Origin: CAZCDM01 sp964497475
GTDB lineage: Bacteria > Planctomycetota > Phycisphaerae > SM23-33
Direction of reading: 5' to 3'
DNA length: 16,277 nt
NCBI GenBank assembly: GCA_964497475.1
Contig: CAZCDM010000033.1
Coordinates: forward strand, 1 to 16,277
The notes under the pieces were generated by a model. It was not told the origin of the DNA. It worked only from the letters and a program-made list of their open reading frames with translations, and made no database searches. This document shows positions 6,801 through 14,476 of the stretch, one piece after another (position 1 is the stretch's first letter; every line of letters begins with the position of its first letter). The position numbers were made by a program, and so were the translations under genes.

Positions 6801-6829
6801 TTGCAGCCGCGCCACCCGCCCGGTACGAT
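6801..6829 (+). promoter_or_regulatory. Putative promoter of pseudo-receiver/GGDEF operon
   Basis: TTGCAG, 17 bp, TACGAT (about 6824-6829). The -35 hexamer is identical to that of the FHA gene. Predicted start near 6836 gives a leader of about 27 nt that contains the GGAGAGG ribosome site of the gene at 6863. Confidence 0.5.
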
Positions 6830-6862
6830 ACCGCCGATGCAAGTCCTGCCATGGAGAGGCCC

Positions 6863-7204
6863 ATGAATGCTGATCAGATCGTGCTGCTGCAACCGCCGCA
6901 GGGGTTTGACCCCGGCCAGGCCCCGGCCGGGCTCGCCTGGCAGAGTGCAGCGACCGGCTACGAAGCGGCCGCGATGATTCTCGCCGGCCAGGCCGCCGCC
7001 CTCGTTCTTCACCTGCCCGATATCACCCGCGACGAACTGCCTCTGCTGGACATCGCCCGGCGAAATCGCGTGGCCATGCTCGGCGCCGGCGGCTTCCCGC
7101 AGAACCTCACCACCGACGACCTCGACGGCTGTCAGCTCGTCTCGGCCGGCCAGCTTTCCGCCGCCCTCCAGCGGCTCGCACCGGGTCAGGAAGGCGCATC
7201 ATGA
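6863..7204 (+). CDS. Small receiver-like protein lacking phosphoacceptor Asp
   Basis: 113 residues. Secondary-structure pattern and motif order resemble a CheY-type receiver: a first strand IVLLQ (6-10), ATGYEAAAMILAG (30-42, compare the A.nG.eAl..l helix of receivers), a hydrophobic strand AALVLHLPD (45-53), and later strand VAMLGAGG (70-77). Where the phosphorylated Asp would end the third strand the sequence reads LVLHLP, with no acidic residue, so it would be a pseudo-receiver. Start chosen at 6863 because GGAGAGG lies just upstream; an in-frame ATG at 6851 is possible. Its stop overlaps the next start (ATGA at 7201-7204), so the product probably works with the GGDEF protein. Family assignment is tentative. 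Confidence 0.7.
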   Translation: MNADQIVLLQPPQGFDPGQAPAGLAWQSAATGYEAAAMILAGQAAALVLHLPDITRDELPLLDIARRNRVAMLGAGGFPQNLTTDDLDGCQLVSAGQLSAALQRLAPGQEGAS

Positions 7205-8391
7205 CCGACCAGCCCAACCCCGCCATCGTCGTACTCAACGATACCGAATCGGCCCGGGCGCTGACGGCCCGGCTCGGCTCGCGCGATGTCCGCACCGCAT
7301 CGGGGGGCTATCCCCTGCTGGAAGCCCTCGCCGATCGGCCCGCCACGCACATCCTGATCCCCGCACCGCGGGAGGAACTGGCCGGCCTGGCCCGGGCGGC
7401 CCGCACCCTGGCGCCCCAGGCACAGCTCATCGCACTTTGCGCCGAGGCAGACGAGCCCGACCCCGCCGAGGACCTCTTCGACCAGACCTGCCTCCTGCCG
7501 CCGACCCGCGGCGAACTCAACGCACTGTTTACCGAGAGCGACACCACCCGCCCGCTGTCTCTGCCCGGCCTGGCCGTCCGACAGCTCATCGATGCCGCCC
7601 ACCAGATCGAACCCCTGGAACAAGCCCTCGCCGACTGCGTCCAGGCCCACCTGGACTCCCGCGTCCACTGGACCGATGCCGACCAGCTCGCCCCGGCCGC
7701 CGAGCCCCTGCTGAAGCTCACCGGCTCGACGCCGCGCCTGCTCGTCGTCGACGAACCCATCGGCCCGGCCCCGCAGCTCGATGCGCTCCTGGCCGAGCTG
7801 CAACTGCTCGCCGGCGGGCTCTGCCGGCTGACCCGGCGGCTCGACTCGCTGCACCGCTTGGCCATTACCGACCACCTCACCGGCGCCTACAACCGCCGGT
7901 ACTTCTACCACCTGACCGACCACGTACTCCAGCGGGCCGACCAGGAGGGCTTCCGCGCGGCGATGCTGCTGTACGACATCGACGACTTCAAGAAGTACAA
8001 TGACCGCTACAGCCATACCACCGGCGATGAGATTCTCTGCGACATCGCAATGCTCATTCAGGAGGTCTCGCGCGAGCAGGACATCGTGGCCCGCATCGGC
8101 GGCGATGAGTTTGCCGTGCTCTTCTGGGACAGCGAAATCCGCAAGCCTGGCTCCCAGCCCCTGCGGGATGTCGTCGACGTGGCCAACCGCTTCCGCCAGG
8201 CCGTCGAGAGCTACAAGTTCTCCACCCTCGGCCCGCAGGCCAAGGGCTCGCTGACCATCTCCGGCGGGCTGGCCACCTTCCCCCAGGACGGCCGGACCTG
8301 CATGGATCTGCTCAAAGCGGCCGACCAGGCCCTGCTGGCCACCAAACACGAAGGCAAGAATTCCATCCGCCTCGTCGGCCAACCCACCTGA
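7201..8391 (+). CDS. Diguanylate cyclase with degenerate N-terminal receiver
   Basis: 396 residues. The C-terminal GGDEF domain (about 218-392) is intact: DHLTGAYNRRYF (224-235), YDIDDFKKYND (258-268), HTTGDEIL (272-279) and the active-site GGDEF at 300-304. REQD at 291-294 is the RxxD product-inhibition site at the canonical five-residue distance. It should therefore make c-di-GMP from two GTP and be feedback-inhibited. Residues 8-110 look like a receiver fold (IVVLND; GGYPLLEALADRPATHILIPAP), but the expected phosphoacceptor strand ends ILIP without Asp. Residues 115-215 are of no recognised family. There is no signal peptide or membrane helix. Translation is coupled to the preceding pseudo-receiver gene by ATGA overlap. 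Convergent with the GH78 gene across 85 bp without a visible terminator. Confidence 0.9.
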   Translation: MTDQPNPAIVVLNDTESARALTARLGSRDVRTASGGYPLLEALADRPATHILIPAPREELAGLARAARTLAPQAQLIALCAEADEPDPAEDLFDQTCLLPPTRGELNALFTESDTTRPLSLPGLAVRQLIDAAHQIEPLEQALADCVQAHLDSRVHWTDADQLAPAAEPLLKLTGSTPRLLVVDEPIGPAPQLDALLAELQLLAGGLCRLTRRLDSLHRLAITDHLTGAYNRRYFYHLTDHVLQRADQEGFRAAMLLYDIDDFKKYNDRYSHTTGDEILCDIAMLIQEVSREQDIVARIGGDEFAVLFWDSEIRKPGSQPLRDVVDVANRFRQAVESYKFSTLGPQAKGSLTISGGLATFPQDGRTCMDLLKAADQALLATKHEGKNSIRLVGQPT

Positions 8392-8476
8392 GCCCTGCAG
8401 CCAACCCCGACGTACTGTCCAGGCCACCCATCCGCTGAGTGTCCGCATAGCCGGCCAACCACACCAGCCGAGCGAT

Positions 8477-10303
8477 CTACGCCCGCACGTCCAGCACCGC
8501 CCGGCCGGTCACACCGGCAAGGACGTGTCCCCCAGGCCCGGACTGCTCTACCTGCCCGGCAGTGTCGCTTTGCAGTGTTCCACCACCCGGGCCGATCGGC
8601 GGCAGCGTCACCGTCGCGGTCATCTCCCCGGGCAGGTCAACCTCCAGCCGGAAGAAGGCTCCCTGTTTCTGCCGGAAGCTCACCGTCAGCGGACCTTGCG
8701 GCGTGGGGATGGTCAGCTTCGCCCGGGCCAGCGTACCCGGCTGCGGGCGTATCGTCGCCGCAGCCCAACCTGGCCTGGCCGGTCGCACGCCCATCAGGCC
8801 GCGAGGAATCTGGGCGGCCGGGCTCGCGCCCCAGGCGTGGTTCCAGTCCTGGTTAGGCTTGAAGCGGTCGGCCCAGGCTTCCAGCGAGATCGTACTGCCG
8901 GTGGTGCGGAACATGTGGGCCCAGCTGCGCTCGCCGGTGCAGGCCATGAGTTTTCGGGCGGCTTCGCCCCGGCCGGCGACGTAGAGTGCCTCCAGCAGAT
9001 GGTGTGCGCCGTAGACGCTGCAGGCCACGCCGCGCGATTCGATGAAGTCGATCACGCTGGCGCGATACTGCGGCGGGACGAGCCCCAAGGCCATGGGAAA
9101 CATGTTGGAATGCTGCGAGGAGTGCGTCGAGCCCTCGCCATCGACGTAGATGCCCCGGCGGGTATCCAGCAGCACGCGGTTGAACTGCTCGGTCGTGCGG
9201 CGGGCGCGGTCGGCCCACTGTCTGGCCTGCTCGGTCTGGCCGATCGCCTCGCAGATGTGCGACATCAGGCCCATCGTGTGGCAGGCGAAAGCGTTGACGA
9301 CCGTATTGATCGGGCGGAATTCGTGGTGGTCCGTTTCGCCCATGTGAGGCGGCAGGCCAAAAAGCCCGCAATGAGGCCAGTCGACAATGGCTTTGAGACA
9401 CTCGGCCGGGTCGTCCTTGGGGTGAGGCTGGACCAGCCCCAGCCGGTCGAGCAGATCGTGCGTAATCGCCGGCGAGGTCGAGTCGATCAGCCCATCCTCC
9501 CGCGCCAGGGCGATCAGCGTCTTCTCGCCCAGCCGGGCGGTGTACTGCCGCAGCAGCCGGTCGTCGCCCGTCTGGAGGTAATCCTCCCAGGCCATCATCA
9601 CCAGCTGCTGATGCCATTCCTGGAACCACGTGCCATTGTGCATCAGGTGCTCGATGGTCGCCCGGGCCGGGGCCGGGTCCGGACAGGTACAATACCAGCC
9701 GAGCTGGTTGATGAGTCCGTCGGCCTCGTAGGGGATGCGCTCGCGGTAGCCATCGGCGAACAGGCCGGTGAAGTTGGTGGCCTTCATGGAGTAGCGGCAG
9801 AAGTCGAATACGGCATTGAGAACGGTGCTGGAGGATTCGAACGTCGCGTCGGTTTCGTCGAAAGGGTAAAACGCGACGACTTGTCGCAGGTCGTCGGCCG
9901 TCAGCGGCCCGTCGTAGCCGTGCAGCTCCAGGTAGCGAAACGGCAGAACCTCGCCGATGTGGGCGGGCATGCGGATGGCCAGCGGACCGGTGTTTCGCTC
10001 ATCGGATGGAATCGTCACGAGCGTTTCGCTCGGCCCGGCCGGGATGGCCACCTCGATGGCGCGGTAGCGTCGGCTGCCGCCCGGCTCGGGGTGGATGTGC
10101 GTTTCGTCGGTGGGCACTTCACCGATGTGGACGCTGACGGTGGTGGCCGCATCGCTGCGGAGTCGCAGCCAGGGCCTGGCGAACCCAGCCCGGCCGAAGT
10201 CGGCAAACCACACGCCGTCGTCACGGCGAACCAGCCGCACCGGCGCGATGGGTTCAATCGTGACCGGCCGGAGGGTGTCGGGGGCGAAGCGGGCTGCGAT
10301 CAT
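8477..10303 (-). CDS. GH78-like alpha-L-rhamnosidase family protein
   Basis: 608 residues, short for GH78. Residues 1-145 are beta-rich (FADFGRAGFARPWLRL; FRYLELHGY at 122-130), as in the jelly-roll modules before the catalytic domain. The (alpha/alpha)6 barrel (about 150-505) includes DGYRERIPYEAD (184-195), corresponding to the family motif with the acidic residue that protonates the leaving rhamnose. It also has RPINTVVNAFACH (330-342), SVYGAHHLLEAL (429-440) and DWNHAWGASP (486-495). A C-terminal beta domain follows. No signal peptide is seen, so it should act in the cytoplasm on imported or internal oligosaccharides. It is the last gene of the NfeD-FloA transcript, 9 nt after the gene before it. 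Substrate cannot be read from sequence; related planctomycete proteins may differ in specificity. Confidence 0.8.
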   Translation of the reverse strand: MIAARFAPDTLRPVTIEPIAPVRLVRRDDGVWFADFGRAGFARPWLRLRSDAATTVSVHIGEVPTDETHIHPEPGGSRRYRAIEVAIPAGPSETLVTIPSDERNTGPLAIRMPAHIGEVLPFRYLELHGYDGPLTADDLRQVVAFYPFDETDATFESSSTVLNAVFDFCRYSMKATNFTGLFADGYRERIPYEADGLINQLGWYCTCPDPAPARATIEHLMHNGTWFQEWHQQLVMMAWEDYLQTGDDRLLRQYTARLGEKTLIALAREDGLIDSTSPAITHDLLDRLGLVQPHPKDDPAECLKAIVDWPHCGLFGLPPHMGETDHHEFRPINTVVNAFACHTMGLMSHICEAIGQTEQARQWADRARRTTEQFNRVLLDTRRGIYVDGEGSTHSSQHSNMFPMALGLVPPQYRASVIDFIESRGVACSVYGAHHLLEALYVAGRGEAARKLMACTGERSWAHMFRTTGSTISLEAWADRFKPNQDWNHAWGASPAAQIPRGLMGVRPARPGWAAATIRPQPGTLARAKLTIPTPQGPLTVSFRQKQGAFFRLEVDLPGEMTATVTLPPIGPGGGTLQSDTAGQVEQSGPGGHVLAGVTGRAVLDVRA

Positions 10304-10312
10304 GGTCAGCCG

Positions 10313-11074
10313 TCAGTCCCAGAGTTCGTCGTTGCTGCGGAGGGCTTTGGGCTTGGAGAAGATTTCGTGGAAGACGATGGCCCGGCGGGCGTCGTCCTGG
10401 TCGATCAGGCCGAGCAGAAATTTCGATCGCGAGGACGACCGGTCGCTGCTGCCGCCCGCGATGGGCGCACTCGACCGACGCCGGACCGGAGCCACGCTCT
10501 GACGCTGGGCCCGGGCCAGGGCGTCTTGCTGGCGCTGCCGGGCTTGGCGAACGGCCGGGCGGGGCGTGTGACTGGCCCGACGCGCCGGCGGGGGCACGGG
10601 TTTGGGCTGGGGCTGGTCCCAGGGCGACTGCACGTCCTGCTGCGCCGAGGCAACCTCCCTTTGGACCGCCTCGGGAATCTCAGGAGGCTGCTCGATCGGC
10701 CGGGCTGAGGCAGTCTCCTTCTGCACCGCATCGGCAATGCTCCGCGACGACTCGGCCACGGTCTGGAACAACTCCTTGAGCTTGGTCTTGGCGGCCGATG
10801 GGGTCGACTCGCTCAGCGGAGGCTGGGGCGGCTGGGCCGGGCGGGGCTCCCCAGACCGGACAGCCTGCTTTTGGCGACGATCTTCGAGCTGGCGCATCCG
10901 CTCGCGATGATGGGCGGACTCGGCCTGGGCTTTTTCCTCGACCTTCTTCTGGCCGATCTTCTTGCCCACCGCGCCGAGAATCCAGATCGCCGCCATGATG
11001 ACCAGGACCAGAACCTGGCCAACGCCCTCGCCATCCTCGGCGAGAAAAACCGCAATGCTTGTCCATGCACTCAT
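10313..11074 (-). CDS. Single-pass membrane protein, Pro/Gln/Arg-rich, unknown function
   Basis: 253 residues. One hydrophobic helix near the N-terminus (about 18-36, VGQVLVLVIMAAIWILGAV) is followed at once by GKKIGQKK, which argues for a cytoplasmic C-terminal part. Residues 43-70 are charged helix. Residues 75-215 are low-complexity and rich in Pro, Gln, Ala, Ser and Arg, with many potential trypsin-like basic sites. The last 30 residues (LIDQDDARRAIVFHEIFSKPKALR) look folded and conserved. I associate this ending with planctomycete proteins of unknown role, from memory. It starts 3 nt after the floA stop and ends 9 nt before the GH78 gene, so it belongs to that operon and may be a partner of FloA. 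Confidence 0.75.
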   Translation of the reverse strand: MSAWTSIAVFLAEDGEGVGQVLVLVIMAAIWILGAVGKKIGQKKVEEKAQAESAHHRERMRQLEDRRQKQAVRSGEPRPAQPPQPPLSESTPSAAKTKLKELFQTVAESSRSIADAVQKETASARPIEQPPEIPEAVQREVASAQQDVQSPWDQPQPKPVPPPARRASHTPRPAVRQARQRQQDALARAQRQSVAPVRRRSSAPIAGGSSDRSSSRSKFLLGLIDQDDARRAIVFHEIFSKPKALRSNDELWD

Positions 11075-11077
11075 GGG

Positions 11078-12136
11078 TTATCGCTGCGGCTCGCCTTCGT
11101 TGTTGTCCTGGTCCTCGCCGCCGATGGAGTTTCGCATCTGCGTGTCGGCCTGGATGTTTTGCATCTTGTAGTAGTCCATGATGCCCAGGTTCCCGCCGCG
11201 GAAGGCGTCGGCCATGGCCTTGGGAATCTCCGCCTCGGCCAGGACCACCTTCGCGCGGTTTTCCTGGACGAGCGCCTGCATTTCCTGCTCGCGGGCGCGG
11301 GCCATGGCGCGGCGTTTCTCGGCCTCGGCCTGGAAGCGACGCTTGTCGGCTTCGGCCTGCTCGGCCTGGAGCTTGGCACCGACGTTCTCGCCGACGTCCA
11401 CATCGGCAATGTCGATCGAGAGAATCTCGAACGCCGTCCCCGCGTCGAGGCCCTTCTCCAGCACCTTCTTGGAGATCAGATCGGGGTTCTCCAGCACCTG
11501 CTTGAAGCTGTCGGCCGAGCCGATGGTCGTGACGATCCCCTCGCCCACGCGGGCGATGATGGTCTCTTCGGTGGCACCGCCGACGAGGCGGTCGATGTTG
11601 GCCCGGACGGTCACGCGGGCCTTGGCCTTGACCTGGATGCCGTCTTTGGCCACGGCGTCGACGGTCGTCTTGCCGCTGGAGGGGCTGGGGCAGTCGATGA
11701 CCTTGGGGTTCACGGAGGTCTGCACGGCGTCGAGGATGTCGCGCCCGGCCAGGTCGATGGCCGTGGCGGTCTTCCACGTCAGCACGATGTTGGCACGGTT
11801 TGCGGCGATCAGGGCGCGGACGACATTGACCGGTCGGCCGCCGGCGAGGTAGTGACCTTCCAACCATTCGGTCTGCACTTCGAGCCCGGCCTGGATGGCC
11901 TGGATGCGACTGAGCACGATCACCTGCGGGTTGACCTTCCGCAGCTTCATGCCGATCATCTGAAAAATACCCACGCCCGCATGGGCCGCCAACGCCTGCA
12001 ACCACAGCCCGAACAGCGGACCGAACATAATCAGGAACAGCAGGCCGACCAGTACCGCCAGGCCGATGAGAACCCAAAGTCCAATGCCAATGCCCTGGCT
12101 CGCCTGAGCCAGCGTCGTCAGTGTCGCCAATGTCAT
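11078..12136 (-). CDS. floA: Flotillin-like protein FloA
   Basis: 352 residues, near the usual 330. A hydrophobic N-terminal segment (about 15-47) anchors the protein as a hairpin or helix. The SPFH/PHB domain follows (about 65-250; MKLRKVNPQVIVLSRIQAIQAG, TVDAVAKDGIQVKAKARVTVRAN, EGIVTTIGSA, LSIDIADVDVGENVGAKLQ). Next comes an Ala/Glu/Arg-rich coiled coil (255-310; EAEKRRAMARAREQEM), and the last part contains GNLGIMDYYKMQNIQADT, which is typical of FloA. FloA oligomerises in membrane microdomains and organises other membrane proteins. ATG 12136 is chosen over an in-frame upstream start at 12166 because AAAGGGAT sits 5 nt before it. Upstream neighbour nfeD is the family's usual partner (yqeZ-yqfA in Bacillus). 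Confidence 0.93.
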   Translation of the reverse strand: MTLATLTTLAQASQGIGIGLWVLIGLAVLVGLLFLIMFGPLFGLWLQALAAHAGVGIFQMIGMKLRKVNPQVIVLSRIQAIQAGLEVQTEWLEGHYLAGGRPVNVVRALIAANRANIVLTWKTATAIDLAGRDILDAVQTSVNPKVIDCPSPSSGKTTVDAVAKDGIQVKAKARVTVRANIDRLVGGATEETIIARVGEGIVTTIGSADSFKQVLENPDLISKKVLEKGLDAGTAFEILSIDIADVDVGENVGAKLQAEQAEADKRRFQAEAEKRRAMARAREQEMQALVQENRAKVVLAEAEIPKAMADAFRGGNLGIMDYYKMQNIQADTQMRNSIGGEDQDNNEGEPQR

Positions 12137-12141
12137 ATCAA

Positions 12142-12149
12142 TCCCTTTC
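12142..12149 (-). promoter_or_regulatory. Ribosome binding site deciding floA start
   Basis: GAAAGGGA on the minus strand, 5 nt before ATG at 12136. It decides against the upstream in-frame start at 12166. Confidence 0.75.
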
Positions 12150-12174
12150 GTGAAAAGGTCCGTCAATCGTCTGT

Positions 12175-12702
12175 TTATGTTTCGCCGGTCGAGCCGGCAT
12201 TGTCAAGTTCGCGTACGATCACTTCCGTGCCGGTGGCGCGGAGGACGGTGACGGATCGGCCTCGTTCGATCATGCCGCGCTCGGCGGCGGCGTTGACCCG
12301 CCGGCCGTCGATGCGGACCACGCCCGAGGGGCGCAAAACAGTATCGGCCACGCCGGCCTTGCCAAGCAGCTCGGCCAGTTCGTCGGCATCGGGGGTCGCC
12401 TCGTTGTGGGCGTCGGGCGCGGCGTTGAGGAACAGCCGCCGGCCGATGGGCGACTTCGGCAGAACCTTCACGCCGAACCACAGGTAAAACGGCGTGGCCA
12501 CTAAAATGCCCAGCAGCACGAACAATCCCACGAGGTAGTCGATCTGGAAGGCGAAGTAGACCGCCCCGCCGCCAGCCATGATCGACAGCGCCGCCAGGAC
12601 GCCGAAGCTCGGCGTGAGGATTTCCATCATCAGCAGCACCGCCGTGGCGATCAGCAGAACGATGACCATCCACGAGTTGCTCAGCCAGTCTACCGCCAGC
12701 AT
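12175..12702 (-). CDS. Short NfeD-family membrane protein
   Basis: 175 residues. Three closely packed hydrophobic segments (about 10-27, 33-52 and 55-78), with MEILTPSFGVLAALSI (26-41) as the NfeD signature in the first loop. A soluble OB-fold domain of NfeD type follows (about 112-166: LLGKAGVADTVLRPSGVVRIDGRRVNA ... VTVLRATGTEVIVRE). Such short NfeD proteins are thought to dock on flotillin-family (SPFH) partners, here FloA encoded 38 bp downstream. The start overlaps the preceding stop (TGATG at 12704-12700), and a near-perfect GGAGGTGA ribosome site lies just upstream inside the protease gene, so ATG 12702 is firm. A longer open frame upstream is an overlap shadow. Confidence 0.92.
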   Translation of the reverse strand: MLAVDWLSNSWMVIVLLIATAVLLMMEILTPSFGVLAALSIMAGGGAVYFAFQIDYLVGLFVLLGILVATPFYLWFGVKVLPKSPIGRRLFLNAAPDAHNEATPDADELAELLGKAGVADTVLRPSGVVRIDGRRVNAAAERGMIERGRSVTVLRATGTEVIVRELDNAGSTGET

Positions 12703-14372
12703 CAGCTCACCTCCTCGACGACGATCCGATTGCCATGCCGCTCGATCACGCGAACCCGCACGCCCGAGCCGATGGCCTCGCCCTGGGAGACCACGTCGAG
12801 AATCTCCTGGCCGAACCGGGCCGTGCCCACCGGGTGCAGCGGGCCGAGGGTCGTGCCCGTATCGTCGGCGCCGACGACCTGGGCCGGTGAAGTAGCCTCG
12901 GGCTCGCCGAGGTTGGTCGCATCGGGCGCCACGGGCTGGAGGATCAGCCGGCTGGTGAAGTGCATTTTCGGTAAGTATTTTGACAGGAAGCCCATGGCCA
13001 CCAGCGAGCCGATGAAGGCCAGGCACACGCTCAGCAGCCCGGTCTGGAATACACTCCAGGCCCAGTCGCTTTCCGGAATCGGCAGGCGGCCGGGCATGTT
13101 CGGTACGAGCATCGCCAGGCCGCCGATCAGCACGCACAGGATGCCCGCCACGCCCGCCACGCCGAAACCGGGAATCACGAAAATCTCCAGCACGATCAGC
13201 ACCAGCCCCAGCACGAACAGGCCGATCTCCCACCAGTTGGCCATGCCGATGAGGTACTGGCTGCACAGCAGAATCACCAGGCAGGCAATCGCGATGGCCC
13301 CAAACACGCCAAAGCCCGGCGTGTGCATCTCGGTATAGCCGAACAGCAGCATGAGGAAGACCAGCAGCCCGACGACAACCGGGCTGGTCAGCAGCGCCAC
13401 CAGCCGCTCCGACCAGTTATCTTCCATCACGGTCGGCTCGGTGGTGATGTTGTACAGTTCCTTCAGCCCGCGGTAGGGGTCGCTCGGCGGGGCGGGGAGG
13501 ATGGCCCGCGCGAAGCTGTACTCCCGGGCCTGCTTCGGCGTCATCGTCAGCAGCTTGCCCTCGGCGACGATGACCTTCACGAACTGCCAGGGGCGTTTGT
13601 CCACCGACGTCGCCGTGGTCGGCTGGGTGGTCGCGTCGTCCTCATCGCCCCGGCCGACGGTCTTGGATTGGATGTCCCGCCGCAGCTCGTAGCGAAGCTC
13701 GCGCGTTTGGCGATGCCGCACCAGCCAGACTTCCTGATCGAAGCTGACCATGCTCGTGGCCAGGGCGACCGGGTAGCCGTTTCGCTCGGCCGACTCCTGA
13801 AACTCGGTCCGCAACGGCGATTCGATTTTTTCCCGCTCGACGCCCTCGAGCGTGCCCTGCATGACGATCGGTGCACAGTCGCCAAACTTGCCGACGTCGG
13901 ACATGACGATCTGATCGCAGGCAATGCCGATCATCGCCCCGGCCGAGATGCATCGCGTCCGGCCGAAGCAGATCACCGGCACCTCGGCTGCGGCGAGTTT
14001 GATGTGGCGGGTGATGTCCAGCGCGGCGATGACCTGCCCGCCCCAGGTGTCCATGTCGAGGATGATCAGATCGGCGTCGGCCTCGATGGCGCGGTTGATC
14101 TTGCGCTCGATGGCCTTGTACGTCTTGGGGGTGATTTCCTCGCGGACGGGGATGATGTAGGCGTTGGTGGCCTCGGCCGGCAGGTCGAGGGGCTTGTCCC
14201 GCTGCGGGGCGGCGAACCATCCGCCGGCGTCGAGGTCAATGCGAGCATCGGCCGGTGCGTCAGCCGCCCAGGCCGGTCGGCTCGCCGGTTCCCCGGCCGG
14301 GGCCGAGGAGGTCGACTGCGCCCGGGCCAAGCCCGCAACTGCACACAGGGTAAGTACCAATGTTGCTCGCAC
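12702..14372 (-). CDS. NfeD1b-type membrane serine protease (ClpP/SppA-like domain)
   Basis: 556 residues. Signal peptide 1-18 (VRATLVLTLCAVAGLARA, cut before Gln19), then a periplasmic or extracytoplasmic ClpP-class protease domain. That domain has YIIPVREEITPKTYKAIERK (72-91), LIILDMDTWGG (102-112), then RCISAGAMIGIACDQIVM (140-157), where Ser143 is the expected nucleophile. Lys182 in REKIESPLR is the likely partner of the Ser-Lys dyad. Residues about 225-265 are a charged Thr/Asp/Arg-rich insertion. Four or so membrane helices (about 328-345, 355-375, 383-400, 405-424 and 440-463) and a C-terminal OB-fold (500-556) complete the NfeD1b plan. GTG 14372 is used because AAAGGA lies 6 nt before it and the signal peptide starts there. 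First gene of the NfeD-FloA operon. Confidence 0.9.
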   Translation of the reverse strand: MRATLVLTLCAVAGLARAQSTSSAPAGEPASRPAWAADAPADARIDLDAGGWFAAPQRDKPLDLPAEATNAYIIPVREEITPKTYKAIERKINRAIEADADLIILDMDTWGGQVIAALDITRHIKLAAAEVPVICFGRTRCISAGAMIGIACDQIVMSDVGKFGDCAPIVMQGTLEGVEREKIESPLRTEFQESAERNGYPVALATSMVSFDQEVWLVRHRQTRELRYELRRDIQSKTVGRGDEDDATTQPTTATSVDKRPWQFVKVIVAEGKLLTMTPKQAREYSFARAILPAPPSDPYRGLKELYNITTEPTVMEDNWSERLVALLTSPVVVGLLVFLMLLFGYTEMHTPGFGVFGAIAIACLVILLCSQYLIGMANWWEIGLFVLGLVLIVLEIFVIPGFGVAGVAGILCVLIGGLAMLVPNMPGRLPIPESDWAWSVFQTGLLSVCLAFIGSLVAMGFLSKYLPKMHFTSRLILQPVAPDATNLGEPEATSPAQVVGADDTGTTLGPLHPVGTARFGQEILDVVSQGEAIGSGVRVRVIERHGNRIVVEEVS

Positions 14373-14378
14373 GGTTGG

Positions 14379-14384
14379 TCCTTT
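14379..14384 (-). promoter_or_regulatory. Ribosome binding site of NfeD1b gene
   Basis: AAAGGA on the minus strand, 6 nt before a GTG codon at 14372. It decides for this GTG and against another GTG at 14387 that lies upstream of the site. Confidence 0.65.
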
Positions 14385-14393
14385 CACGCCCGG

Positions 14394-14422
14394 ATTGTAC
14401 GCCACCGCACCCGGCTGCACAA
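14394..14422 (-). promoter_or_regulatory. Putative promoter of NfeD-FloA operon
   Basis: On the minus strand, TTGTGC (14422-14417), exactly 17 bp, TACAAT (14399-14394). Predicted start near 14387 leaves about 15 nt before the GTG, enough for the AAAGGA site. It appears to drive all five genes down to 8477. Confidence 0.6.
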
Positions 14423-14464
14423 CCGCCATGCGAAAAATCGCGGGACGATCGGCCCGGCGAACCA

Positions 14465-14470
14465 TAGAAT
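14465..14470 (+). promoter_or_regulatory. Putative -10 box of ahbAB (leaderless)
   Basis: TAGAAT ends 6 nt before the ATG at 14477. No good -35 is seen at 17 bp and no ribosome site precedes the ATG, which fits a leaderless transcript. Confidence 0.4.
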
Positions 14471-14476
14471 GCAACC

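Noticed and set aside
8504..8518. GCCGGT-CAC-ACCGGC hairpin near the convergent GGDEF and GH78 ends
   Set aside because: It lies inside the GH78 coding region and has no T-run; likely a GC-rich chance dyad.
8525..10708. A 727-codon plus-strand open frame
   Set aside because: It is antisense to the GH78 gene and the 253-residue protein, and its composition is typical of the high-GC complementary frame.
10871..12487. A 538-codon plus-strand open frame
   Set aside because: It is the complement of floA and its neighbours, Asp/His/Gly/Leu-rich with no recognisable motif.
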